Assembly: GCA_963674575.2 (NCBI GenBank)
Contig: CAXXQT010000002.1
Coordinates: forward strand, 62,001-126,000
DNA length: 64,000 bases
Source of the DNA: JAAYAY01 sp963674575
GTDB lineage: Bacteria; Planctomycetota; Planctomycetia; Pirellulales; Thermoguttaceae
Direction of reading: 5' to 3'
Shown in pieces: positions 15,313 to 23,125 of the stretch (within the stretch, counting starts at the first letter, position 1; each line of letters opens with the position of its first letter). A program made the position numbers and the translations under genes. Under the pieces are notes generated by a model. It was not told where the DNA came from. It saw only the letters and a list, made by a program, of their open reading frames with translations, and ran no database searches.

Positions 15313-17376
15313 GTTGCGGTCGGCGGGGCTGAGCTTGTAGCGATAGAGCACGAACGAGTACGGGCGGGGAAGCGCGATTTCGATGCGGCCGTCGGCATCG
15401 ACCTCGGCCTGAGAATCGTTGCCTTCGCCGAGGACGTGCGTCAGTTGCACCGTGGCGCGGGCGCGTAGGTAGGTGGCCAGCTTGCCGGTCGGTTCTTCGT
15501 TCCACTCACGGAACACGAGCAGATAGCCCTCGCGGCCGCGGATCGATTGAAATCCGGTCCAGCCCGTGCCGCTGGGCTCTTCGCCGATGGGCAGGATGCA
15601 GCCGGCGTGCAGGTCGGTTTGGACTTCGCGGTACTTTCGTACGAGGGGCGCGATCTGGAAGGCTTCTTCCGGCAGTCCGCTGCCCTCGAACCAGGCCAGC
15701 GGCTGGGCCGCCATGGTCACGGCGAACTGGTAATCGAAGGGAATCCGGCCGGGAGCGAGCGGATCGTCGGCCAGGTACTTGCTCTCGTTTCGCCATTTGT
15801 TGAGGAATTCGATCTGGAGTTTTTCGGGCGGAACGTATCGGGAGAGCATCCACAGGTTCCGCAACGTCCAGTGGGGATAGTAGCGGCCGAAATCGGTATA
15901 GCGGTTTTCGAGGAAGATGTTGCCGTATTCATAAAAGTAATGGTACCCGCCGCGATTGTCGGCCGTGGCGTCCAGGTTGAACACGACTTGGCTCTCCGTG
16001 GCGGCCAGTACCGTGTCGAAGAATCGGCGAAGATTCACCTCGGCCTGTTTCGTGGGCAGCTTGATCCCGTCGATCTTGAAGTAGCGCACGCCGAACTTGC
16101 GATACAGGTCGATCACCACGTCGGCGTCGTTTTTCCAGCTTGCGTAGTCATTGGAATTGCTCGGATGGAACCACAGGCCAAGCTGCACACTGGCCTGGGC
16201 CGCGTGCTCGACCACCGGTTTGAAGCCATTGGGGAACCGTTGGGCATTGGGCTGCCAACTTTCTATCGTCCACTGATCCCAGAGCCGGCCGGAACTGTTG
16301 GCCGAGTTCATCGAGAGCCCTTGTTGCCAGCCGTCGTCGATCTGCAGGTGAGAGATGCCGAGTCGCCGGCAGGCGTCGACCTGCTCGTTGACAAAGGCCT
16401 CGCCGATCCGTGCGTCCCGGTTGCGGTCGCCCCAGGTGTTCATCATGATCATGTTGTCGCGATCCGCGATCGATCGCCGGAGATGCTTCTGGTAGTTGCG
16501 CAGGGCCGTCAGGAAGCCGAGTTCCGTGCCGTCGCAAATGCCCGTGGCCACGCCGTACACGCGAACCCACTCGCCCCGCGGCAGATCGGCCGGCGAGACG
16601 CCCGCCCCGGCCACCTGAAGCTGGTTCATGGAACACACGAAGTCGTGGCCGGGGTAGTGCAGTTGCACGAAGGAACAGGGCGCCTCCTTGACGAAGAACA
16701 GGCCGCCACTGCCCGTCAGGGGCCGGGTAAACAGCACGTTGCCCTTGAGCTTCGCGGGGGCCGTGTATCCCATGCAGCTCGACTCGTAGACCAGCGTGTT
16801 GATCTGGTCCGTCCGATCGTAGAACTCCGCGGCCGAGAACCGCCAGTGGCGTCCCGGAAGGCCCAGCGTTTGGAGGACCGTCGCCTTGGCGTCGAAGTCC
16901 AGCGGCTTTTCTCCGGTCCGGCGGACATAGAGGTCGCAACCAATCGCCGGGCACCCAGGATAGAGGCGGAAAACGCGTTTCACCTCAACCTGGTCGTAGA
17001 TTTCAACGACCTCGACCTGCAACTGGGCCGGCGCGATCGGCGTTTCCGCAACCGCCGAAGCGTCCCACTCGATTCGCACCGGTTTCTTCGTCGGCTCCCC
17101 CAACGAGAAATCCGGACGATTGCTGCTCACGTTGAAAGCCGCTTTTCCGGCGGCGATCGATTTCGGTTGAAACCGCCCGCGAAGGGTGTAGGTCCGCTGA
17201 ATCGCCGAGTTGCCGAGAACGAGCGTATCCCCTTCCGTCCGGGCGAAGCAGTCGCCAAGGGTTGTGGCCGTGTCGCCTTGGGCCTCTGCGGTCGACAACG
17301 TTGTCAGCAACACGAAGCCCACAACCAGAACCACTCGGGCAGAGACTTCTCGCATGGCGTCCAGTATGAATAGCAT
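15304..17376 (-). CDS. Secreted alpha-galactosidase-like glycoside hydrolase (GH36/GH-D clan)
   Basis: The protein has 690 residues from ATG 17376, chosen because AAGGAACC lies upstream; an earlier in-frame start falls in a repeat. A signal peptide is followed by a beta-sandwich domain of about 280 residues and a (beta/alpha)8 barrel: MMNTWGDRNRDARI, ISHLQIDDGWQQG, LGLWFHPSNSNDY, then VRYFKIDGIKLP, whose Asp is the expected nucleophile of melibiase-like enzymes. A C-terminal beta domain follows. The family releases alpha-linked galactose or related sugars. Substrate and acid/base residue are not certain. The stop codon TAG is part of a GTAG-footed palindrome. Confidence 0.88.
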   Translation of the reverse strand: MLFILDAMREVSARVVLVVGFVLLTTLSTAEAQGDTATTLGDCFARTEGDTLVLGNSAIQRTYTLRGRFQPKSIAAGKAAFNVSSNRPDFSLGEPTKKPVRIEWDASAVAETPIAPAQLQVEVVEIYDQVEVKRVFRLYPGCPAIGCDLYVRRTGEKPLDFDAKATVLQTLGLPGRHWRFSAAEFYDRTDQINTLVYESSCMGYTAPAKLKGNVLFTRPLTGSGGLFFVKEAPCSFVQLHYPGHDFVCSMNQLQVAGAGVSPADLPRGEWVRVYGVATGICDGTELGFLTALRNYQKHLRRSIADRDNMIMMNTWGDRNRDARIGEAFVNEQVDACRRLGISHLQIDDGWQQGLSMNSANSSGRLWDQWTIESWQPNAQRFPNGFKPVVEHAAQASVQLGLWFHPSNSNDYASWKNDADVVIDLYRKFGVRYFKIDGIKLPTKQAEVNLRRFFDTVLAATESQVVFNLDATADNRGGYHYFYEYGNIFLENRYTDFGRYYPHWTLRNLWMLSRYVPPEKLQIEFLNKWRNESKYLADDPLAPGRIPFDYQFAVTMAAQPLAWFEGSGLPEEAFQIAPLVRKYREVQTDLHAGCILPIGEEPSGTGWTGFQSIRGREGYLLVFREWNEEPTGKLATYLRARATVQLTHVLGEGNDSQAEVDADGRIEIALPRPYSFVLYRYKLSPADRNTK

Positions 17377-17388
17377 TCCGCAGGTTCC

Positions 17389-17420
17389 TTTTTTGTGCAT
17401 TCTCGTGTTCTTCGTGGCCA
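17389..17420 (-). repeat. Dispersed GGCCACGAAGAACAC repeat, copy 3
   Basis: On the minus strand it reads GGCCACGAAGAACACGAGAA then TGCACAAAAAAG. It lies just upstream of the alpha-galactosidase-like start and overlaps its leader. The other copies are at 113-143 and 12952-12981. Confidence 0.55.
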
Positions 17421-17438
17421 CCTCGTTTCCTGGGCCAC

Positions 17439-18170
17439 TCACTGCATCTGCCGGATACGGATCTCAACCCCATCATCCTTCATGAGTGAAACGAGCTTTG
17501 ACGTGTCCGTTTTGCCGTAGTGGTAGGGGTACAGAATCTTGGGGCGGAACATTCGGGCCGCCTTGGCCACCATTTCGGGAGTCATCGTGTAGGGCAGGTT
17601 CATGGGCAGGAAGGCAATGTCGATGTCCTTCAGTTCGGCCATCTCGGGGATGTCCTCCGTATCGCCCGCCACGTAGACCCGCTTGTCGCCAAAGGTAATC
17701 ACGTAGCCGTTGCCATCGCCCTTGGGATGGAAGGGTTTGCCGGGGGCTCGCTCGTGGGCGACGTTGTAGGCGCACGCGGCCTCGATCTTCAGCCCGAGGA
17801 TCTCGCGCACGTCACCGTTCTTCATCACCTCGCCCTTGCCGAGTTTTTCGCGACAGATCGGCGTGAGCACAATCTGCGTCTTGGCCGTACTGATTTTCTG
17901 GATCGCGTTTGGGTCGAGATGATCGCCGTGCTCGTGTGTGACCAGAACAAGGTCGGCCTTCGGCATTTTGCTGTAGTCAGCGTATTGCCCCACCGGATCC
18001 ACGTGGATCACCTTGCCGTCGAACCGAAACATGAGCGTGCCGTGTCCGATGAAGGTGATCTCAAGATCACCCTTCGATGTAGGGATGATGTCCTTCTCAA
18101 ACTGGCTCTTTGACGCCGCGTTAGCGCAGCCGGCGATCAACAAGGCCGCCACAACCGTTAGCGTTTTCAT
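17439..18170 (-). CDS. Metallo-beta-lactamase fold hydrolase, predicted lipoprotein
   Basis: The protein has 243 residues from ATG 18170, which follows a strong GGAGG. The N terminus is a lipoprotein signal (MKTLTVVAALLIAGC, lipobox LIAGC). The UlaG/UPF0173-like MBL domain has ITFIGHGTLMF, the metal motif VLVTHEHGDHLDP, a late YVAGDTEDIPEM and a C-terminal YPYHYGKTD. These provide the usual two-metal ligands. Relatives hydrolyse lactones, phosphodiesters or cyclic nucleotides; an exported lipoprotein form suggests a periplasmic substrate. It lies upstream of the alpha-galactosidase-like gene on the same strand, 62 bases apart. Confidence 0.88.
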   Translation of the reverse strand: MKTLTVVAALLIAGCANAASKSQFEKDIIPTSKGDLEITFIGHGTLMFRFDGKVIHVDPVGQYADYSKMPKADLVLVTHEHGDHLDPNAIQKISTAKTQIVLTPICREKLGKGEVMKNGDVREILGLKIEAACAYNVAHERAPGKPFHPKGDGNGYVITFGDKRVYVAGDTEDIPEMAELKDIDIAFLPMNLPYTMTPEMVAKAARMFRPKILYPYHYGKTDTSKLVSLMKDDGVEIRIRQMQ

Positions 18171-18531
18171 GGTCGATCCTCCACTGAGAGGCATCAGGAC
18201 AGTTGAACAGGTACACCGGGGGTGTCCCGAACAGGGCCACGCCGGCCAGCCTGTCATTCTACCTCGCCCACCCACCAATTGCAGCGAGCCCCTCCATTTC
18301 GTTAAATGGTAATGTCCGACTCCCGCAGGACAGCCTCACAGCGGATGTGGGGCTCATCACGGCGGAGCGTGATGGCTACTCTTCTTGCAGTCCTGCAACG
18401 CCACTTAACACTCGCCCGCGCGAACCGCTCTGGCAGACGAGGTGTCTCCCTCGACAAGCCGTTCGGCTCTCTCCATCGGTCGAGTGTTGTGTTAGAATTA
18501 GAACCTACAGTCTCCAGCCTCAAGTCTCCTC
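18171..18531. other. Divergent intergenic region with one REP
   Basis: It separates the MBL gene from rtcA. It contains the CATCACG/CGTGATG palindrome at 18351-18379 and the inverted copy of the AGGCTGGAGACTGTAGG segment at 18504-18520. No gene is supported. Confidence 0.5.
18351..18379 (-). repeat. GTAG-footed palindrome (CATCACG family), copy 1
   Basis: A CATCACG-gcggag-CGTGATG stem is followed by GCTAC, i.e. GTAG at the 5' foot on the minus strand. A near copy is at 61568-61595. Confidence 0.65.
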
Positions 18532-19548
18532 ATGCTCCATCTCGACGGCTCCCGCGGCGAAGGGGGCGGACAGATCCTCCGCACGTCCCTCGCCCTTTCC
18601 ATAATCACTGGCAAGCCCTTCCGGATCGAGCGGATCCGGGCCGGGCGGCCCAAGCCGGGCCTGATGCGCCAGCACCTCACGGCCGTCAAGGCGGCGGCCG
18701 AGGTGTGCGATGCGCAAACGATCGGCGCCGAGCTTCGTTCGCAGACCCTGACGTTCGAGCCCGGCGCGGTCCGACCCGGGGAATATCGCTTCGAAATCGG
18801 CACGGCCGGCAGCGCCTCGCTCGTACTCCAGACGGTGCTGCCGCCCTTGATGCTCGGCGAACAGGCGTCTCGTTTGACTCTGTGCGGCGGCACCCACAAC
18901 ATCCACGCCCCCCCGTTCGACTTCCTGGCGAAGGCTTTCCTTCCCCTCCTGGCTCGGATCGGACCGCAGGTCTCGGCCACGCTCGTTCGGCCCGGATTCT
19001 ATCCGGCCGGCGGCGGCGAAGTCGTTGTGGACATCCAACCCGCCAGCCAGCTCAAGCCCATTGAACTTGTCGACGGCGGGCCGATTGTGCGCCGCCACGC
19101 CACCGCGATGGTCTCGCGCTTGCCACGTCACGTTGCCGAGCGGGAACTGGCCACCCTTTGCCGCAAGCTCGGGCTATCCACTAAAGAAACGACCGTCGAG
19201 GAAGTCCAGTCCCCCGGCCCCGGCAACGTGGTCGTGGTCGAACTGGAGCGAGAGCACGTCACCGAGGTGTTCACCGGCTTCGGTCAGAAGGGTGTGTCGG
19301 CGGAAAAGGTCGCCAGCGGTGTGGCTCGGGAGGCCAAGCGGTATCTGGACGCTGACGTGCCCGTGGGCGAGCACCTGGCTGACCAACTGCTTCTGCCCCT
19401 CGCCCTGGCCGGCGGTGGCCGCTATCGCACCACGGCTCCCACGCCGCACACGTCGACCAACGTCGAAACGATCCGCGAGTTCCTCGATGTGACGATTGGG
19501 GTGCAAGAAGTTGACAAGCAGGTCTATGAGATTCGTGTGGCGGGCTGA
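18532..19548 (+). CDS. rtcA: RNA 3'-terminal phosphate cyclase
   Basis: The protein has 338 residues, the normal length. The N-terminal family motif is intact (DGSRGEGGGQILRTSLALS), with RAGRPKPGLMRQHLTAVKA and GGTHNIHAPPFDF. The catalytic histidine that is adenylylated is His281 in VGEHLADQLLLPLALAGGG. The enzyme converts RNA 3'-phosphates to 2',3'-cyclic phosphates using ATP. No rtcB or rtcR is adjacent, so it does not form the classic RNA-repair operon here. The start ATG has no strong ribosome site but is fixed by the conserved N terminus. Confidence 0.95.
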   Translation: MLHLDGSRGEGGGQILRTSLALSIITGKPFRIERIRAGRPKPGLMRQHLTAVKAAAEVCDAQTIGAELRSQTLTFEPGAVRPGEYRFEIGTAGSASLVLQTVLPPLMLGEQASRLTLCGGTHNIHAPPFDFLAKAFLPLLARIGPQVSATLVRPGFYPAGGGEVVVDIQPASQLKPIELVDGGPIVRRHATAMVSRLPRHVAERELATLCRKLGLSTKETTVEEVQSPGPGNVVVVELEREHVTEVFTGFGQKGVSAEKVASGVAREAKRYLDADVPVGEHLADQLLLPLALAGGGRYRTTAPTPHTSTNVETIREFLDVTIGVQEVDKQVYEIRVAG

Positions 19549-19566
19549 TTCAGCCTTCGCAGCTTG

Positions 19567-20082
19567 TCAGCGGCCGGGGATCCACGTGCCCAGGCCCATC
19601 ATCTGCAGGAGCCAGCGTTCCGGGGGACGCTTGATTCGGGTGAACCACTGTTCCTCTTCGGGATGAATGGCCCGGACGAAGACGGTCGTCAGCCCGGCCA
19701 GGTTGCCGGCCACGATGTCGGCCAGGAGCTGGTCGCCCACCATGGCGGTTCGCTGCACGTCAAACCCGTGCTCGCGAACTGCCCGCTTCAGTCCCGAGGG
19801 AAAGGGCTTGCAGGCCTTTGCCACGAAGGGCAGCCCCAGTCCCGCCGCAAATCGTTCGATCCGCGGGCCGCGACCGTTGGAAACGAGGCACAGCCCGATT
19901 CCGGCCCCGTGCAGGCCACCAAGCCATTTGCCCACGGCCTCGGAGACACGGGTCTCCCGATAGCGTTTCAGGGTGCAGTCCACGTCGAGGAGAAGGGCGT
20001 CGAGTTTGAGTTCACGGAGACGATCCAAGGAGAGATCGGTGACGGTCTCCACGCAATGGCAAGGACGGAAGATGCGGGGCAT
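19567..20082 (-). CDS. YqeG-family HAD phosphatase
   Basis: The protein has 171 residues from ATG 20082, the usual length for YqeG. The HAD motif I is DVDCTLK (D-x-D-x-T); motif II is CLVSNGRG; a late VGDQLLADIVAGNLAG supplies motifs III/IV. This matches the IIIA subfamily, related to phosphatidylglycerophosphate phosphatases (yeast Gep4, plant PgpP). The role may be in phosphatidylglycerol synthesis. It lies 13 bases after the TOPRIM protein gene on the same strand, so it may be read from the same transcript, but no functional link is known. Confidence 0.9.
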   Translation of the reverse strand: MPRIFRPCHCVETVTDLSLDRLRELKLDALLLDVDCTLKRYRETRVSEAVGKWLGGLHGAGIGLCLVSNGRGPRIERFAAGLGLPFVAKACKPFPSGLKRAVREHGFDVQRTAMVGDQLLADIVAGNLAGLTTVFVRAIHPEEEQWFTRIKRPPERWLLQMMGLGTWIPGR

Positions 20083-20095
20083 GAAGAGACGGAAT

Positions 20096-20761
20096 CTAAC
20101 CTGAGAGTTGAGAGAGTTTGAAAAGACGTCGAAACCAGCCGACAAACGCAATTGCTGCGGGACTCTCGTGACCGAAGTATCGGGCGCGAATGGCGGAACC
20201 GTAGGGTAATCCCGGCTTCTCCTGCCACGCAAGCCAAGTGTGAACCACCGCCTTGGGGCGGTCCACCTCGCGAAAAGCTGCGCCAGCCTTTTTGGCTTCG
20301 GCTGTCGATTGGACAGCTTGTTGATACACGGGGTCTTCCGCGTCAAGAAGCGTTTGTAAAAACGTTTCCAAGGCGCCAGCCTGTTGATTGTCGGGCATCA
20401 ACCAAACGCCCACCGTGGCTTTGTACTTTCCGGACTTTGCGACCAGACCCTCTCGTGGCGTCTCCGACGGAACGGCAACATCAACCTGCCTAAGACGGCT
20501 GCGAACGGCATTCCAGCGATCTTTGAGCGGTGAGTCAGCATCGAGAACGAAACCTACAACGCGACCAGTACTCGTTCTGACGGCCAACTCCATGCCTGCC
20601 AAGAGTTTTTCGCAACTGCCGATTTCCTTGATTTCCGGCAGATCGAACCCCCAGGGCTTGGTGTCGTATTCGATCCCGTGGCGCACGAGGAGATTCGCGA
20701 TGGCATAGAGATCGTCCTTTCCCTCGACGTGAAGGACTGATCGCTCCATCGTACCAGCCAT
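20096..20761 (-). CDS. DUF3226 TOPRIM-like protein, partner of the AAA ATPase
   Basis: The protein has 221 residues. TOPRIM-type acidic motifs are visible: SVLHVEGKDDLYAIANLL (Glu13) and VVGFVLDADSPLKDRW (Asp74, Asp76). It also has the DUF3226-specific VGVWLMPDNQQAGALETFL. The start ATG shares one base with the stop TGA of the ATPase gene (TGATG), so translation is probably coupled. In OLD-family proteins ATPase and TOPRIM are fused, while in PARIS (AriA/AriB) they are separate; this pair has the second layout. A nuclease effector role is inferred, not shown. An in-frame ATG at 20749 is an alternative start. Confidence 0.8.
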   Translation of the reverse strand: MAGTMERSVLHVEGKDDLYAIANLLVRHGIEYDTKPWGFDLPEIKEIGSCEKLLAGMELAVRTSTGRVVGFVLDADSPLKDRWNAVRSRLRQVDVAVPSETPREGLVAKSGKYKATVGVWLMPDNQQAGALETFLQTLLDAEDPVYQQAVQSTAEAKKAGAAFREVDRPKAVVHTWLAWQEKPGLPYGSAIRARYFGHESPAAIAFVGWFRRLFKLSQLSG

Positions 20762-21873
20762 CAGCGAACCTCCATTCGCTGTTCATCAGCCAGCATGATT
20801 TCATCGGCATGGAGGGCAACAGATTCTTCGAGTTCGCAGTTGATCTTCTGAACGGAGACCTCTTCTCGCATTTCTGGATGCTCGCGACAGAATTGGGCAA
20901 GGCCGCGAACGCAATCGGAGTTGTGGGTTGTCGCGAAAATTTGAGTGTTGGCACGCCGAGCAGATTCCACCACCAGATGCCACATTCTCGCCATGACGGA
21001 GTAGTGAAGGCCTGTGTCAATCTCGTCAATCAGAAGAACGCCACTGCTGCACTGAATTAGAGCTAATGACAAAGCCAACAGGCGTCTCATTCCATCACCG
21101 TAGCTTCCGAGTGGAACTCGCAGCTTCTGTGCTGCGAGTTGCACTAGTATCATCGGACTGTCGTTAGTGCGGCGATATGTACCAGCGTTTGCCAGGAAGA
21201 AGATGCCGGTTAAGTCACCTTCGAGAATTCTCAACGCTTCTACCGCTTCCGCCTCCCGTCCATCCATCAGTACTTGATTCCATATTAAGCCCATGGAGGT
21301 GGCGTCAAGCGATTGAGAAGAAACTAACAATACGGGAAGGCGTTTGCCATTCTCTTGCCTAAGGGTTCTCGAATACGAGCGAACTGCGTCCTCCTGGATA
21401 ACTCCGGCATCGGATACAGGCAACGCGACAAAGCGCTTCTCGCCTGTCCCTGCGCCAATACACAGAGCCGACTCAGCCCACGAGTCAGGAAAGAGAGGTT
21501 TCTGCAAGTAGCGGGACGGGCTACGTTCCATTTCCGTGTCAAAGGCGTCGTCGACCCACATTGAAACGCCTTCTCGGGGAGGAGTGCCAACTACACGAAG
21601 ACGAACACCGGGCAGAAGCTCATGACCAGGAAAGAAGTGGCTAATCACGGGATACGAGCGTTCGCGAGCATCATCTAGTGCGTATTCACCGCGATCCGAC
21701 GCTCGCCCCAAGAGCACATTGAGATCGCCACCAGAGGCGAGAAAATGAACTGCTTCGAGCAACGACGATTTCCCGCAGTTGTTCTCACCAACAAGCAGAT
21801 TCACTCGCGCGAGATCCCCCAGGCGGAACCGTTCAAATCCGCGGAAATTCTCCATTTCAACATAAGACAACAT
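20761..21873 (-). CDS. AAA family (OLD/AriA-like, SMC-type) ATPase
   Basis: The protein has 370 residues from ATG 21873, chosen because the family N terminus begins there (MLSYVEMENFRGFERFRLGD). The Walker A is GENNCGKSS (residues 29-37), the ABC signature region LGSYGDGMRRLLALSLAL, Walker B SGVLLIDEIDTGLH (Asp283, Glu284), and the H-loop TTHNSD (His317). This is the AAA_15/AAA_21 type found in OLD nucleases and in several anti-phage systems. It has no TOPRIM domain; the next gene supplies one. Cytoplasmic. A defence role is inferred from architecture and pairing. Neighbours are housekeeping genes rather than a recognisable defence island. Confidence 0.85.
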   Translation of the reverse strand: MLSYVEMENFRGFERFRLGDLARVNLLVGENNCGKSSLLEAVHFLASGGDLNVLLGRASDRGEYALDDARERSYPVISHFFPGHELLPGVRLRVVGTPPREGVSMWVDDAFDTEMERSPSRYLQKPLFPDSWAESALCIGAGTGEKRFVALPVSDAGVIQEDAVRSYSRTLRQENGKRLPVLLVSSQSLDATSMGLIWNQVLMDGREAEAVEALRILEGDLTGIFFLANAGTYRRTNDSPMILVQLAAQKLRVPLGSYGDGMRRLLALSLALIQCSSGVLLIDEIDTGLHYSVMARMWHLVVESARRANTQIFATTHNSDCVRGLAQFCREHPEMREEVSVQKINCELEESVALHADEIMLADEQRMEVR

Positions 21874-22213
21874 GGTACGACTTCCTCTTCGGTCGGATAT
21901 TTGCTCTCCGGCCCTACGGTCTACAGCACAAACGCCAATTCCCCAACTATTATCCCTCATCGGCACCCCTTCGACCAGCCTGGGTCGGCTTTCGTGTCAA
22001 AGTGGCTCAAGGCCGGTCGTGTGGGCCCCCACAGCGTAAGTGAGAACGTCTGAAAGGGTTATGCGGCTTGAGCCTCGCTTCTTTCCTCGAAGCCCTGCGG
22101 TCTCCACGGTCGGCCCCACCTGATCTTGTCCTTCGCTGCCAATAGCCTATATTGTCGTGAGCCCCCCACATACAGTATCCCTGTTTCCACGAATTTCAAA
22201 GGCTGCCTAAACT
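21874..22213. other. Divergent promoter region between the ATPase and galU
   Basis: No gene is seen in 340 bases. The galU-proximal end contains TTGTCC and TATATT with a 16-base spacer (22126-22153). No operator-like palindrome was found near the ATPase start. Confidence 0.4.
22126..22153 (+). promoter_or_regulatory. Candidate promoter for galU and the GHMP kinase
   Basis: TTGTCC, 16 bases, TATATT; 60 bases before the galU start codon. The -35 element is weak, so this is tentative. Confidence 0.35.
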
Positions 22214-23125
22214 ATGCCGATCGACATTGCGGTTGTCCCCGTTGCAGGCCGGGGAACCCGGTTGCTTCCCCTTACCAAGAGCCAGCCCAAGGAAATGCTG
22301 CCAGTCGGCTCCAAGCCGGTAGTGCAGTACGTGGTGGAGGAATTGGCCCGCTGCGACATTCACCGGCTCCTCTTCGTAACCGGACCGGGAAAGACAGCCA
22401 TCGAAAATCACTTCGACATCGACGCTGAACTGGTCGATCACCTTCGGGAAACCGGCAAGGAGGAACTGCTCGAGGAATTGGCCTTCGAGCGCGAAGATCT
22501 TCAATACTTCTACACTCGGCAACGCCGCCAGTTGGGCCTCGGACACGCCGTTCTCTGCGCCGAGCCGGTGGTGGACGGGCAAAACTTTGTCGTTGCCCTC
22601 GGCGATTCGATCATCGGCTTGCACGCCCAGTCGACGGTCGTCAAGAAGATGACGGACCTGTTCGAATCGGCCGCGGCCGCCGCCGTGATTGCCTTCGAGG
22701 AAGTTCCTCGCGAGGAGGTCGTTCATTACGGCATCGCCCAACCCAAGGGCGAAGTGGACGAGGTCTTCGAACTGGCCGATCTGATTGAAAAGCCGGACGT
22801 GGACGAAGCCCCCAGCAACCTGGCCGTCGCCGCACGGTATGTCTTCAGCCCTGCGATCTTCGACTACCTGAAGAAGACGGAGCCGGGCAAAGGCGGCGAG
22901 ATTCAGCTTACCGACGCGATCCGAGCCCTCCTCCATGACGGCGGCCGGGTCATGGGCGTTCGCCTCCCCAAGGCACAGGCCCGATTCGACATCGGCAACT
23001 TCGAGAGCTACTTCCAGGCCTTCATCGAATTCGCCCTGGCCGATCCCGCTTATGGAGAGCGAGTGAAGGCATACACCCGAAACCTGCTTCAGAAAAACGG
23101 CGGCGAGGGCACGGGATGCAATTGA
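22214..23125 (+). CDS. galU: UTP-glucose-1-phosphate uridylyltransferase-like enzyme
   Basis: The protein has 303 residues. The nucleotidyltransferase signature is at the N terminus (VVPVAGRGTRLLPLTKSQPK then EMLPVGSKPVVQYVVEEL). Later GalU motifs are present: QRRQLGLGHAVLCAEP, ALGDSIIG and GGEIQLTDAI, plus a FDIGNFESYFQAF end. It forms UDP-glucose (or another UDP-sugar) from UTP and the sugar 1-phosphate. The last 10 bases overlap the next gene, a sugar kinase, so the pair probably makes and activates one sugar 1-phosphate. In that case the substrate may differ from glucose. Confidence 0.9.
   Translation: MPIDIAVVPVAGRGTRLLPLTKSQPKEMLPVGSKPVVQYVVEELARCDIHRLLFVTGPGKTAIENHFDIDAELVDHLRETGKEELLEELAFEREDLQYFYTRQRRQLGLGHAVLCAEPVVDGQNFVVALGDSIIGLHAQSTVVKKMTDLFESAAAAAVIAFEEVPREEVVHYGIAQPKGEVDEVFELADLIEKPDVDEAPSNLAVAARYVFSPAIFDYLKKTEPGKGGEIQLTDAIRALLHDGGRVMGVRLPKAQARFDIGNFESYFQAFIEFALADPAYGERVKAYTRNLLQKNGGEGTGCN

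Noticed and set aside
14912..15340. A 142-residue repetitive open frame on the plus strand
   Set aside because: It is only the translation of the 168-bp array, with no start signal.
15547..17373. A 608-residue open frame on the plus strand
   Set aside because: Antisense to the GH36 gene, which carries a signal peptide and catalytic motif.
18532..19548. RNA-repair operon including rtcB
   Set aside because: Only rtcA is present; flanking genes are unrelated.
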